Of a stretch of DNA of 64,000 nucleotides, positions 1-7,154 are shown piece after piece. The stretch lies in contig NZ_MJIC01000015.1 in assembly GCF_001758465.1 (NCBI RefSeq), positions 248,001 through 312,000 of the forward strand, in the 5' to 3' direction. The notes under the pieces were generated by a model, which made no database searches, was not told the origin of the DNA, and saw only the letters and a program-made list of their open reading frames with translations. Every line of letters starts with the position of its first letter. Within the stretch, counting starts at the first letter, position 1. The stretch is from Marisediminitalea lipolytica. Its GTDB lineage: Bacteria > Pseudomonadota > Gammaproteobacteria > Enterobacterales > Alteromonadaceae. Both the position numbers and the translations under genes were made by a program.

Positions 1-660
1 ACCCGTGTTTGCCTGCCCGGCTTTGGTCAAAACAGCGACCAGTTGCCTGAAGATTACTCCATAGAAAATCTGGCGGCGCTGGTTAATGAATCCCTGCCTG
101 AAGGGGCAATTGTCGCTGGCTGGTCACTGGGTGGTTTAGTGGCGCAACAACTGGCACTTAGCTATCCGGAAAAAGTGGCCGGGTTAATCACTATGGCGTC
201 TTCGCCCTGTTTTGTATCTAAAGGCTGCTGGAAAGGCATAGAGCCGGAAATATTGCAGGGATTTCAGCGCCAGCTGGCCCGTGACTACGAAAAAACCCTG
301 GACCGTTTTCTGGCGATTCAGGCCATGGGCAGCGCTACTGCCAAACAAGACGTTAAAGCGATTCGTCAGCAGCTTAGTGAGCTGCCGTCGCCAGCAGAGG
401 AAGCGCTGGCTGCCGGACTTTCGTTGCTTGAAACTGTCGATCTGCGCGGCATGATTGGCCGCACCAGTCAGCCTACACTCCGGCTCTACGGCCGCCTGGA
501 TAGTCTGGTACCAACCAGCAGTATCGATCGTATCCACGAGTTGCATCCCCGTGCAGACACCGTGGTAATGCCCCATGCGGCGCATGCTCCGTTTATTTCG
601 CACCCCCGGCAAACCGCCGATATCATGCTGAATTTTATAAACAATATGACCCGTGTTTAG
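1..660 (+). CDS. bioH: Pimeloyl-ACP methyl ester carboxylesterase BioH (5' end outside window)
   Basis: Alpha/beta hydrolase that removes the methyl ester from pimeloyl-ACP methyl ester in the cytoplasm, ending the BioC-BioH route of pimelate synthesis for biotin. The reading frame is open from base 1, so the N-terminus lies left of the window; 219 residues are visible against about 255 for the family. Visible: the nucleophile elbow GWSLGG (Ser at fragment residue 42), the family phrase ASSPCF shortly after, the acid in YGRLDSLVP and the catalytic His in AAHAPFISHP near the C-terminus. These motifs match BioH specifically rather than a generic hydrolase. A TTG at 43 is in frame but is not a start, because homology continues upstream of it (LPGFGQNS). 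Confidence 0.93.
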   Translation, partial: TRVCLPGFGQNSDQLPEDYSIENLAALVNESLPEGAIVAGWSLGGLVAQQLALSYPEKVAGLITMASSPCFVSKGCWKGIEPEILQGFQRQLARDYEKTLDRFLAIQAMGSATAKQDVKAIRQQLSELPSPAEEALAAGLSLLETVDLRGMIGRTSQPTLRLYGRLDSLVPTSSIDRIHELHPRADTVVMPHAAHAPFISHPRQTADIMLNFINNMTRV

Positions 661-821
661 GGTCATAGCCGTTACAGCACTCACTGGCCTGGCATTTTTG
701 GCTATCACCCCTTTATTGGCAAGGGCTGTGTAACGTTTTATCAACACCTCTACTGCAACAGCAGGCTTTCCTTTTAGCGCTTTTTGGTTAATAATTAACC
801 ATGAGAGTGTGGGGGTAGTGT

Positions 822-1148
822 ATGGCAATTAGCAATAACGTAAATTCGGCGATTATTGCGGGTCAGTTTGGTTTGCAGCAATCCTTTGATGGCATGACTC
901 AGTCAGCCTTAAACATTGCGCAGCGAACGGCTCAGCAGGATGTCGCGCAAAATGGTCCGGGTGATCTGTTGGCCAGTGCATCGCTGCGTGGCTTATCTAC
1001 CGTTTCTGATTTACTGCCATCAGGTGGTGATAGTCTCACGTCTGATTTACTTTCAATGCAGCTGTATTCTATGAATGCGCTGGCTTCTGCCAAGGTTATC
1101 GATGTAGCCAACGACACTGTTGGTAAGATCATCGATACCATTGCCTGA
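822..1148 (+). CDS. Small uncharacterised protein, perhaps flagellum- or secretion-related
   Basis: 108 residues with no signal peptide or membrane segment. The protein is rich in Asn, Ser, Ala, Gln and Leu, with amphipathic stretches (QFGLQQSFDGMTQSALNIAQ) reminiscent of the coiled N-termini of flagellar axial proteins; that resemblance is only an impression. It is followed after 17 bases by a SprA-related gene on the same strand, so the two are probably co-transcribed. ATG start at 822, preceded by a GAGTGTGGGGGTAGTGT stretch that offers a purine-rich ribosome site. I do not recognise a named family with certainty. Confidence 0.7.
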   Translation: MAISNNVNSAIIAGQFGLQQSFDGMTQSALNIAQRTAQQDVAQNGPGDLLASASLRGLSTVSDLLPSGGDSLTSDLLSMQLYSMNALASAKVIDVANDTVGKIIDTIA

Positions 1149-1165
1149 GCAGCGGATAACCCCCA

Positions 1166-2092
1166 ATGAATATCGTCACGCCAATCCCAACGTCCTTCGC
1201 AATCCCCACTGCGAACCTCAGTGTGGAAGCTGCCCGGCGTGACAACCTCGTAAGAGATACTATCCCCCAGCCCGCCGATGCCAAACAAGGCAGTGCCGAA
1301 CAGGGACTGGGTTCTGAATCTGATAAACTAAAGTCGTCGGTTAAGGGCAACCAGCCGCTTACCTACGAACGTCTGCAAAACAATCAGGGCGGCGCTCAGA
1401 CAGCGGCTGAGTCTGACCAACAGTTTAATAACGCTAACGAAGAAAGTGCGGGTAAAGATGATGCCCGTGATCGTCAGCAGCAACAGTCTGAGCAGCGTCA
1501 GATTGATATGTTGCAGCAGCGCGATCAGGAAGTCAGAGCGCATGAACAGGCCCATGCCAGTATCGGCGGTCAGTACGCTGGCTCGCCGCAGTACGAATTT
1601 CAGCGCGGACCCGATGGTCAGCGTTATGCCGTGGAAGGCCAGGTATCCATAGACGTATCTACCGAGAATACACCGCAGCAGACGATTCGTAAAATGCAGC
1701 AGGTGCGCGCCGCAGCACTGGCACCCGCTGAGCCTTCCCCGCAGGATTTACAGGTGGCGGCAGAAGCTTCGCGGATTGCGTTTGAAGCCCGAAATAAGCT
1801 GGCGGATGAGCGCAGTGAAGCGACTGCTGCGCCAGCAGATGAGGCGCAAACGAGCACCGCGCGGGTACAGGTGCCAACCCTCGAAGAAATTGTGGCAAAT
1901 AATCAGCCACAAATCCCTACCCGTAAACTGGATGAACTGGCGGTAGAAGATGACGACCGCTACAGCCAAAGCAGTGGCCGCCGCTCGCTGCAAATCGATA
2001 CACAGCAAATGCAGCAGCGTAATGCTGTCATCGCTTCGTTTTATAAAAACGTGAGCACGCCGTTTGAGGGAGGCTTCAGCGCTTCGGCCTGA
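1166..2092 (+). CDS. SprA-related putative metalloprotease (CJM1_0395-type family)
   Basis: 308 residues. The N-terminal half is low-complexity, Gln/Glu/Asp-rich and probably disordered. The central conserved block reads VRAHEQAHASIGGQYAG, followed by EFQRGPDGQRYAVEGQVSID; the HEQAH is an HExxH-type zinc-binding motif and the block is typical of the SprA-related family. The biological role of that family is not established. The C-terminal region is again Gln-rich. No signal peptide is seen. The gene probably forms a two-gene unit with the one 17 bases upstream and ends at a strong bidirectional terminator. Peptidase activity is inferred only from the HExxH pattern. Confidence 0.75.
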   Translation: MNIVTPIPTSFAIPTANLSVEAARRDNLVRDTIPQPADAKQGSAEQGLGSESDKLKSSVKGNQPLTYERLQNNQGGAQTAAESDQQFNNANEESAGKDDARDRQQQQSEQRQIDMLQQRDQEVRAHEQAHASIGGQYAGSPQYEFQRGPDGQRYAVEGQVSIDVSTENTPQQTIRKMQQVRAAALAPAEPSPQDLQVAAEASRIAFEARNKLADERSEATAAPADEAQTSTARVQVPTLEEIVANNQPQIPTRKLDELAVEDDDRYSQSSGRRSLQIDTQQMQQRNAVIASFYKNVSTPFEGGFSASA

Positions 2093-2112
2093 TTAGCGGC
2101 TGCCAGATAACC

Positions 2113-2139
2113 AAAAAGCCCCGTTTGAACGGGGCTTTT
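2113..2139. terminator. Bidirectional intrinsic terminator between convergent genes
   Basis: Stem AAAAGCCCCG (2114-2123), loop TTTGAA, stem CGGGGCTTTT (2130-2139). The A-tract and T-tract flanks let it work in both directions, ending the SprA-related gene on the plus strand and tex on the minus strand. Confidence 0.9.
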
Positions 2140-2166
2140 GCTTATTAGTAAAGACTACCGCGTTGC

Positions 2167-4503
2167 TTAGTTTTTCTTGGCTTTAGCAAAGGCGTCGGCA
2201 AAGGCATTACCCATGGCGGCATTCGCCGGTGCTTGTTGGCGCGGTGCCGGGCGGTTCTGGTTGCGGCTGTTGTTGCCTTTCCCTTTGCCACCCTGTGGTT
2301 TGGCCGTGCTGCCTTTGGTTTGTGGGGCCGGGGTGTCATCCAGACGCATGGTGAAGGAGATTCGCTTGCGCTCGACATCGACTTCCAGCACCTTAACCTT
2401 AACGATATCGCCGGCTTTAACGACTTCGCGGGGGTCAGAAATAAATTTATTAGTCAGGGCCGAAATATGCACCAGACCGTCCTGATGAACACCCACATCT
2501 ACAAAGGCACCAAAGTTAGCTACATTACTTACCACGCCTTCGAGGATCATCCCCGGTTTTAAATCAGCCAGTGTTTCCACTCCCTCTTTAAACGCGGCGG
2601 TTTTAAACTCAGGACGCGGATCGCGACCAGGTTTGTCTAACTCTTTAAGAATGTCTTTAACGGTAGGGACACCAAAATCGTCACTGACAAAGTCTTCCGG
2701 ATTCAGCTTGCGCAGCAAATCGGTGTTACCAATAAGATCATTCACAGCGACATCGGTACGGTTAACAATACTGTCGACCACCGGGTAAGCTTCAGGGTGA
2801 ACCGCGGAGCTGTCCAGCGGGTTAGTGCCATTTACAATGCGCAGGAATCCGGCGGCCTGTTCAAACGCTTTTGGCCCCAGGCGTTCAACAGATTTTAAAT
2901 CCTGACGACGGGCAAATGCGCCATTCGCGTCACGATAGTTAACGATATTCTGCGCCAGGGTTTTGTTTAGTCCGGAGACGTAGCTGAGCAGTGCCGGTGA
3001 CGCGGTATTCAGGTCTACTCCAACCGCGTTTACACAGTCCTCAATGACCTGATCCAGTGATTTACCTAACAGGCTTTGGCTCACGTCATGCTGATACTGA
3101 CCAACACCAATGGCCTTGGGCTCAATTTTTACCAATTCGGCCAGCGGATCCTGCAACCGGCGGGCAATAGAGACCGCCCCCCGTAATGATACATCCAGCT
3201 CCGGCAATTCTTTAGAAGCCAGTTCAGATGCCGAATACACCGAAGCACCCGCTTCGCTGACCATGATTTTCTGAACGTTCAGTTCAGGTGTCTGCTTGAT
3301 CATTTCTGCCACCAGCTTGTCAGTTTCGCGTGAGCCGGTACCGTTACCGATACTGATAAGCTCTACCTTATGCTGCTTACACAGATTAGCCAGCGTGCGC
3401 TGGGATTTGTCCCATTGATTCTGCGGTGCGTGTGGGAAAATCGTTGTGGTACCTACCACCTTACCGGTTTTATCCACAATCGCGACCTTAACCCCGGTGC
3501 GTAAGCCCGGGTCCAGACCCATGGTGACTTTTGCACCAGCCGGGGCTGCCATCAGCAGGTCATTAAGATTTTTGGCAAAAACGTTGATCGCTTCTTCTTC
3601 GGCTTTTTCGCGTAACTGCCCAAACAACTCAGTTTCCATGTGCAGAGCAATTTTGATTTTCCAGGTCCAGGTGACTACCTGAGCCAGCCACATATCTGCC
3701 GGGCGGCCCTGGTTGCGTAGCTCGAAATGCCCGGCAATGATTTGTTCACAATAAGACGCCTGGCCTGGCGAGTCTTCCTGACCCGGATCGGCAATCATCT
3801 GAATGTGCAGCATGTTTTCGTTACGACCGCGGAACATTGCCAGCGCGCGGTGTGAGGGTACTGATGCGAGTTTTTCAGAATGGTCAAAGTAGTCGCTGTA
3901 TTTTACGGCGGCTTTTTCCTGACCTTCTACCACGCGGCTGCGAATAAAGGCATTGTCGTTAAGGTAACGACGAATTTTGGCCAGCAGACCGGCGTCTTCG
4001 GCAAACCGTTCCATCAGGATATAGCGGGCGCCTTCCAGAGCCGCTTTAGTATCGGCAACGCCGTTGTCGGCATTAACAAAGGCAGCAGCTTCGGCTTCCG
4101 GATCCAGTGTCGGGTTACCAAACAGCGCAGCGGCCAATGGCTCAAGGCCAGCTTCAATAGCGATCTGGCCCTTGGTACGGCGGCGAGGTTTGTACGGCAG
4201 ATATAAATCTTCCAGCGTGGTTTTGTTATCGGCGGCCCGAATTTGCTGTTCGAGTTCCGGCGTTAGTTTTTCCTGTTCGCCGATGGATTTCAAAATCACC
4301 TGACGGCGATCTTCTAATTCACGCAGATAGCCCAACCGCTGATCGAGGTTACGTAACTGGGTATCATCAAGACCCTGGGTCACTTCTTTACGATAACGCG
4401 CAATAAAAGGTACGGTTGCACCCTCGTCGAGCAGTTTAACGGCAGCCTCAACCTGAGCAGGTTTAACGGCGAGTTCGTTGGCAATGGTATTTATTATCAT
4501 CAT
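2167..4503 (-). CDS. tex: Tex family RNA-binding transcription accessory protein
   Basis: 778-residue cytoplasmic nucleic-acid-binding protein of the Tex family, implicated in transcription and RNA metabolism. Order of domains: helical Tex N-terminal domain, YqgF/RNase H-like domain ([17 protein letters not shown], about residue 330), helix-hairpin-helix modules ([19 protein letters not shown], about 500), and an S1 RNA-binding domain ([21 protein letters not shown], about 650). The tail after about 725 is Gly/Asn/Lys/Arg-rich and disordered. ATGATG at 4503/4500 gives two adjacent possible starts. tex lies next to greB in many gammaproteobacteria; here two lipoprotein genes separate them. Confidence 0.96.
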   Translation of the reverse strand: MMIINTIANELAVKPAQVEAAVKLLDEGATVPFIARYRKEVTQGLDDTQLRNLDQRLGYLRELEDRRQVILKSIGEQEKLTPELEQQIRAADNKTTLEDLYLPYKPRRRTKGQIAIEAGLEPLAAALFGNPTLDPEAEAAAFVNADNGVADTKAALEGARYILMERFAEDAGLLAKIRRYLNDNAFIRSRVVEGQEKAAVKYSDYFDHSEKLASVPSHRALAMFRGRNENMLHIQMIADPGQEDSPGQASYCEQIIAGHFELRNQGRPADMWLAQVVTWTWKIKIALHMETELFGQLREKAEEEAINVFAKNLNDLLMAAPAGAKVTMGLDPGLRTGVKVAIVDKTGKVVGTTTIFPHAPQNQWDKSQRTLANLCKQHKVELISIGNGTGSRETDKLVAEMIKQTPELNVQKIMVSEAGASVYSASELASKELPELDVSLRGAVSIARRLQDPLAELVKIEPKAIGVGQYQHDVSQSLLGKSLDQVIEDCVNAVGVDLNTASPALLSYVSGLNKTLAQNIVNYRDANGAFARRQDLKSVERLGPKAFEQAAGFLRIVNGTNPLDSSAVHPEAYPVVDSIVNRTDVAVNDLIGNTDLLRKLNPEDFVSDDFGVPTVKDILKELDKPGRDPRPEFKTAAFKEGVETLADLKPGMILEGVVSNVANFGAFVDVGVHQDGLVHISALTNKFISDPREVVKAGDIVKVKVLEVDVERKRISFTMRLDDTPAPQTKGSTAKPQGGKGKGNNSRNQNRPAPRQQAPANAAMGNAFADAFAKAKKN

Positions 4504-4607
4504 GTATGAGATTCAGGCAGTAGTGAATGTAATGATTGGAAGTGTCCCTTCCTACCTACTATTGAGTTGCAATCGACAAGCGTAACCACGCTTTTTTATG
4601 GGCACAG

Positions 4608-4635
4608 AGTATAGCACCTCTGCTGACGGTGTCAC
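4608..4635 (-). promoter_or_regulatory. Candidate sigma70 promoter for tex
   Basis: On the minus strand GTGACA (4635-4630), 16-base spacer, then TATACT (4613-4608). Five of six bases match each consensus hexamer. The leader would be about 100 bases to the tex start at 4503. Confidence 0.5.
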
Positions 4636-4683
4636 ATGGCTTTGCAATGAGAAATGAAGATTCTGGGCAGGCGCTGAAAAGCG

Positions 4684-4705
4684 CTGTTACACCGCAGTGT
4701 AACAG
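4684..4705 (-). terminator. Hairpin at the 3' end of the lipoprotein gene
   Basis: CTGTTACAC (4684-4692), CGCA loop, GTGTAACAG (4697-4705) is a perfect 9-bp stem that includes the stop codon of the minus-strand gene ending at 4687. On the minus strand it is followed by CGCTTTTC, a weak U-run. It could be a terminator or an RNA-stabilising 3' hairpin before tex. Confidence 0.5.
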
Positions 4706-5610
4706 CTGTTTTCATTACCCGGTTGCGGCTGCTGAACAGTCAGGTTCTGCTCACCTTCGGCAGGGCTTTTGGGCAGGGCAATCAGCCATTTACGCAGATC
4801 GCGAACAACGGTGTACTGACAGGTATCGTCAACTTGCGACGCTCTTATCACCTTGTTCTTGCCTTGCTTTTGGATTTTATAGGTTTTCATGGTGCCGCCA
4901 GCGGTGGGATAGTAGCCGGTGGCTGCTCGTTTAGCCATATCCAGAGCTGTCGTTAGCAATCCACTGAGATGCTGTGCCAACAGCTGTTTATTACCGTTAC
5001 GAAGCTCGGTTTTTTCGGTTTCGTTAAGCGGTTTGCCATAAACCTGGATCAGGTTTTTGTATTTATCCGGCCTTTTTTTGCTGCCCTTGGGATCCGTTAC
5101 CCAGATAACCATTTTAAGGCTTAAACGGGATAAATCCTGGGCACTAAAAAAGATTGGTTTTACCTGTAGTGCCTCAGCAGGCATTTCGTCTGTGGCAAGC
5201 CAGGCTGACTGGGCTTCAGGCATGAGTTCGGTAACCGACATGGCGCCCGCATTATCCAGCAGTGGCAAAATTCGCTGATTAGCCTGTTGCTGCATGGCGG
5301 CCAGCTTTTCTTCCCGTTGCGAGGAGACTAAAGAGCTGTGAATGCCAATCTGCGCGACCATGGCCAGTAGTCCGGCAGCGCCGGAGCCACCCTGATACAA
5401 AACCGACGAATCCCCAACGGTATTGTCATTTTCGTAAGTGGCCCGTAGATCGACCTGCTCAGGGTCGACCAGGACCATGCGAAACGACTCGGTGCTAAAT
5501 GGCGCGGCATTGTCGCTATTAACGTGACGGGCATAGTCATCACGGTATGGCGTGGTGCTGGAGCACCCCGCCATCGCCAATAACACCAACAGTGCAATTA
5601 ACCGGTTCAT
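4687..5610 (-). CDS. Uncharacterised lipoprotein, second gene of a pair
   Basis: 307 residues beginning with a lipoprotein signal (lipobox LAMAGC, Cys16). Residues after the anchor are hydrophilic, apart from a Gly/Ala-rich hydrophobic stretch near 75-95 (GGSGAAGLLAMVAQIG). A type VI-like or pilus function was considered, but no motif supports it. The start is 11 bases downstream of another lipoprotein gene on the same strand, so the two are likely co-transcribed and may act together at the envelope. Family not recognised. Confidence 0.8.
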   Translation of the reverse strand: MNRLIALLVLLAMAGCSSTTPYRDDYARHVNSDNAAPFSTESFRMVLVDPEQVDLRATYENDNTVGDSSVLYQGGSGAAGLLAMVAQIGIHSSLVSSQREEKLAAMQQQANQRILPLLDNAGAMSVTELMPEAQSAWLATDEMPAEALQVKPIFFSAQDLSRLSLKMVIWVTDPKGSKKRPDKYKNLIQVYGKPLNETEKTELRNGNKQLLAQHLSGLLTTALDMAKRAATGYYPTAGGTMKTYKIQKQGKNKVIRASQVDDTCQYTVVRDLRKWLIALPKSPAEGEQNLTVQQPQPGNENSCYTAV

Positions 5611-5621
5611 AACGCGACCTG

Positions 5622-6323
5622 TTAAATAGCGTCAGCGAGTTTTTGTTTTACGTTTTCTACCGCCTGGTAGTAAGCGTGGGTTACGCCAGGAAACGTGGTT
5701 GGCTCATCCCATTCGCCTTCAGGCTGCACTTTTTCGTCAATGACCAGGTACTGAATATAAGCGTTGGTTTTTAAATCAATGGTAGATAATAAGCCACGAA
5801 CATAGCCTTGTGGGTCACCATTGGGTACATAGCCACTAAAGCTTCTGAACGCGCCGTGTTCCTGCATTTCCAGCAGTACCAGTACATCGGCATTGAGTGA
5901 TTCAGCCAACGGACGGAAATCCTTAGGCGCAAAACCATGTTCGCCCTTGAATTTTTTCAGCTTGCTGACTTCGGTGTTCAGCGTTACCAGGCTGATGTTA
6001 CTGTTATGCTGGCGATATTCGCTAATGACAACGTCACGAATCGCTTCGAGTTCGGTGGCATCAACGGTAGACTCCAGATGGGTGTCCAGAGAGCTGGTTA
6101 AACCTGCTGCAACGCCGTAGCAAAGTAAACAGCTGGCGCCATAAATGTGCGTTGTACCTTTAGCATCTTCCGGTCCGACATAAGCAAATACCACACGCTT
6201 ATCGGCACCTACGTTGTTGGTTTGCAGAGGGACAGTAGGCTGTGGTGTACTTCCGCAGGCGGCAAGTAAAAGTGTTAAGGCGGAAACCAGGGCGATTTTG
6301 ATATTGCGGCTGTTAAAGCTCAT
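5622..6323 (-). CDS. Uncharacterised lipoprotein, first gene of a pair
   Basis: 233 residues from the ATG at 6323, which puts a proper lipoprotein signal at the N-terminus (lipobox LAAC, Cys23). The in-frame ATG at 6401 would add 26 non-signal residues and hide it. The mature part contains a CLLC pair in a Gly-rich stretch and an alpha/beta-looking segment (ADVLVLLEMQEHGAF). It is divergent from greB with about 200 bases between starts, and is followed after 11 bases by a second lipoprotein. Family not recognised; an envelope location is the only supported statement. Confidence 0.78.
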   Translation of the reverse strand: MSFNSRNIKIALVSALTLLLAACGSTPQPTVPLQTNNVGADKRVVFAYVGPEDAKGTTHIYGASCLLCYGVAAGLTSSLDTHLESTVDATELEAIRDVVISEYRQHNSNISLVTLNTEVSKLKKFKGEHGFAPKDFRPLAESLNADVLVLLEMQEHGAFRSFSGYVPNGDPQGYVRGLLSTIDLKTNAYIQYLVIDEKVQPEGEWDEPTTFPGVTHAYYQAVENVKQKLADAI

Positions 6324-6522
6324 TATTGTTATTCCATTTACGTCAAAAGGAGCATCAATATAGCGGTAAACAATAGCCGCTGTCATCGCTTTTTTCTGCA
6401 CAATTAGTATAGATTTTATAAGGTTAAGAGTGTTGGCAGATTCCCGTTGGCGTTACGGTTATTTGCCGATACAATCCGGCAATACTTTCTTTGCCCGGTT
6501 ATCTGTTAGAAAGGAACACTAC

Positions 6523-6999
6523 TTGCGAACTGATCTGGTTACCCGCGAAGGGTACGACAAATTGCGTGATGAGCTGAATTACCTCTGGCGTGAGTACCGT
6601 CCGGAGATCACCGCCAAGGTAACCTGGGCTGCCAGCCTGGGCGATCGCTCTGAGAATGCCGATTACAAAGAGAATAAGCGGCTGCTGCGTAAGATTGACT
6701 CGCGAATTCGTTTTTTGCGTAAGCGCCTGGAAACGTTAAAAGTGGTGGACTTTGCGCCCGAACAGGAGGGCAGGGTGTTCTTTGGTGCATGGGTAGAGAT
6801 AGAAAACGATGATGGCGACACTAAGTCCTTTCGGATTGTAGGCCCCGATGAGATTTATGACCGCAAGGATTATATTTCTATCGACTCGCCCATGGCGCGC
6901 GCACTGCTCAAAAAAGAACAAGACGACCAGGTAGATGTAAAAACACCGGAAGGGATTAAAGTGTGGTACATCAACCGTATTTCCTACCAGCCGCTTTAG
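6523..6999 (+). CDS. greB: Transcription elongation factor GreB
   Basis: Binds the secondary channel of RNA polymerase and stimulates cleavage of backtracked RNA. The family signatures WAASLGDRSENADY, KRLLRKIDSRIRFL and FFGAWVEIE, and the C-terminal SPMARALLKK, are all present. I place the start at the TTG at 6523, six bases after AAGGAA (6511-6516). This gives 158 residues, equal to the E. coli protein. The longer frame from the GTG at 6430 adds 31 residues with no counterpart in the family. TTG initiation may keep expression low. GreB rather than GreA is indicated by the SLGDRSENADY/FFGAWVEIE wording. Confidence 0.95.
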   Translation: MRTDLVTREGYDKLRDELNYLWREYRPEITAKVTWAASLGDRSENADYKENKRLLRKIDSRIRFLRKRLETLKVVDFAPEQEGRVFFGAWVEIENDDGDTKSFRIVGPDEIYDRKDYISIDSPMARALLKKEQDDQVDVKTPEGIKVWYINRISYQPL

Positions 7000-7040
7000 T
7001 CCCGTCTTCACACTAGCACCCCCGGCTCAACACCCCATTG

Positions 7041-7078
7041 GCGAAAAATTAAACTATTGGTTAATGAGTGTTTTTCGC
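7041..7078. repeat. Inverted repeat between greB and the hybrid kinase gene
   Basis: GCGAAAAA (7041-7048) and TTTTTCGC (7071-7078) are perfect 8-bp arms, with ATTAA/TTAAT pairing inside. It may be a weak greB terminator or an operator of the downstream gene; AT-rich pairing makes the first less convincing. Confidence 0.4.
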
Positions 7079-7154
7079 TGCACAAACTACGCTTATTACG
7101 TAATTGTCTTTTGATGTTTTCCGTGGATTCTGTAGTTTAGAGGGCGATGTATTT

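Noticed and set aside
184..828. Long minus-strand frame opposite bioH
   Set aside because: Lies over a well-recognised gene on the other strand; composition looks like antisense of a coding gene.
6430..6522. Upstream in-frame extension of greB from GTG 6430
   Set aside because: No family counterpart for the 31 extra residues, while TTG 6523 has AAGGAA at good spacing and gives the family length.
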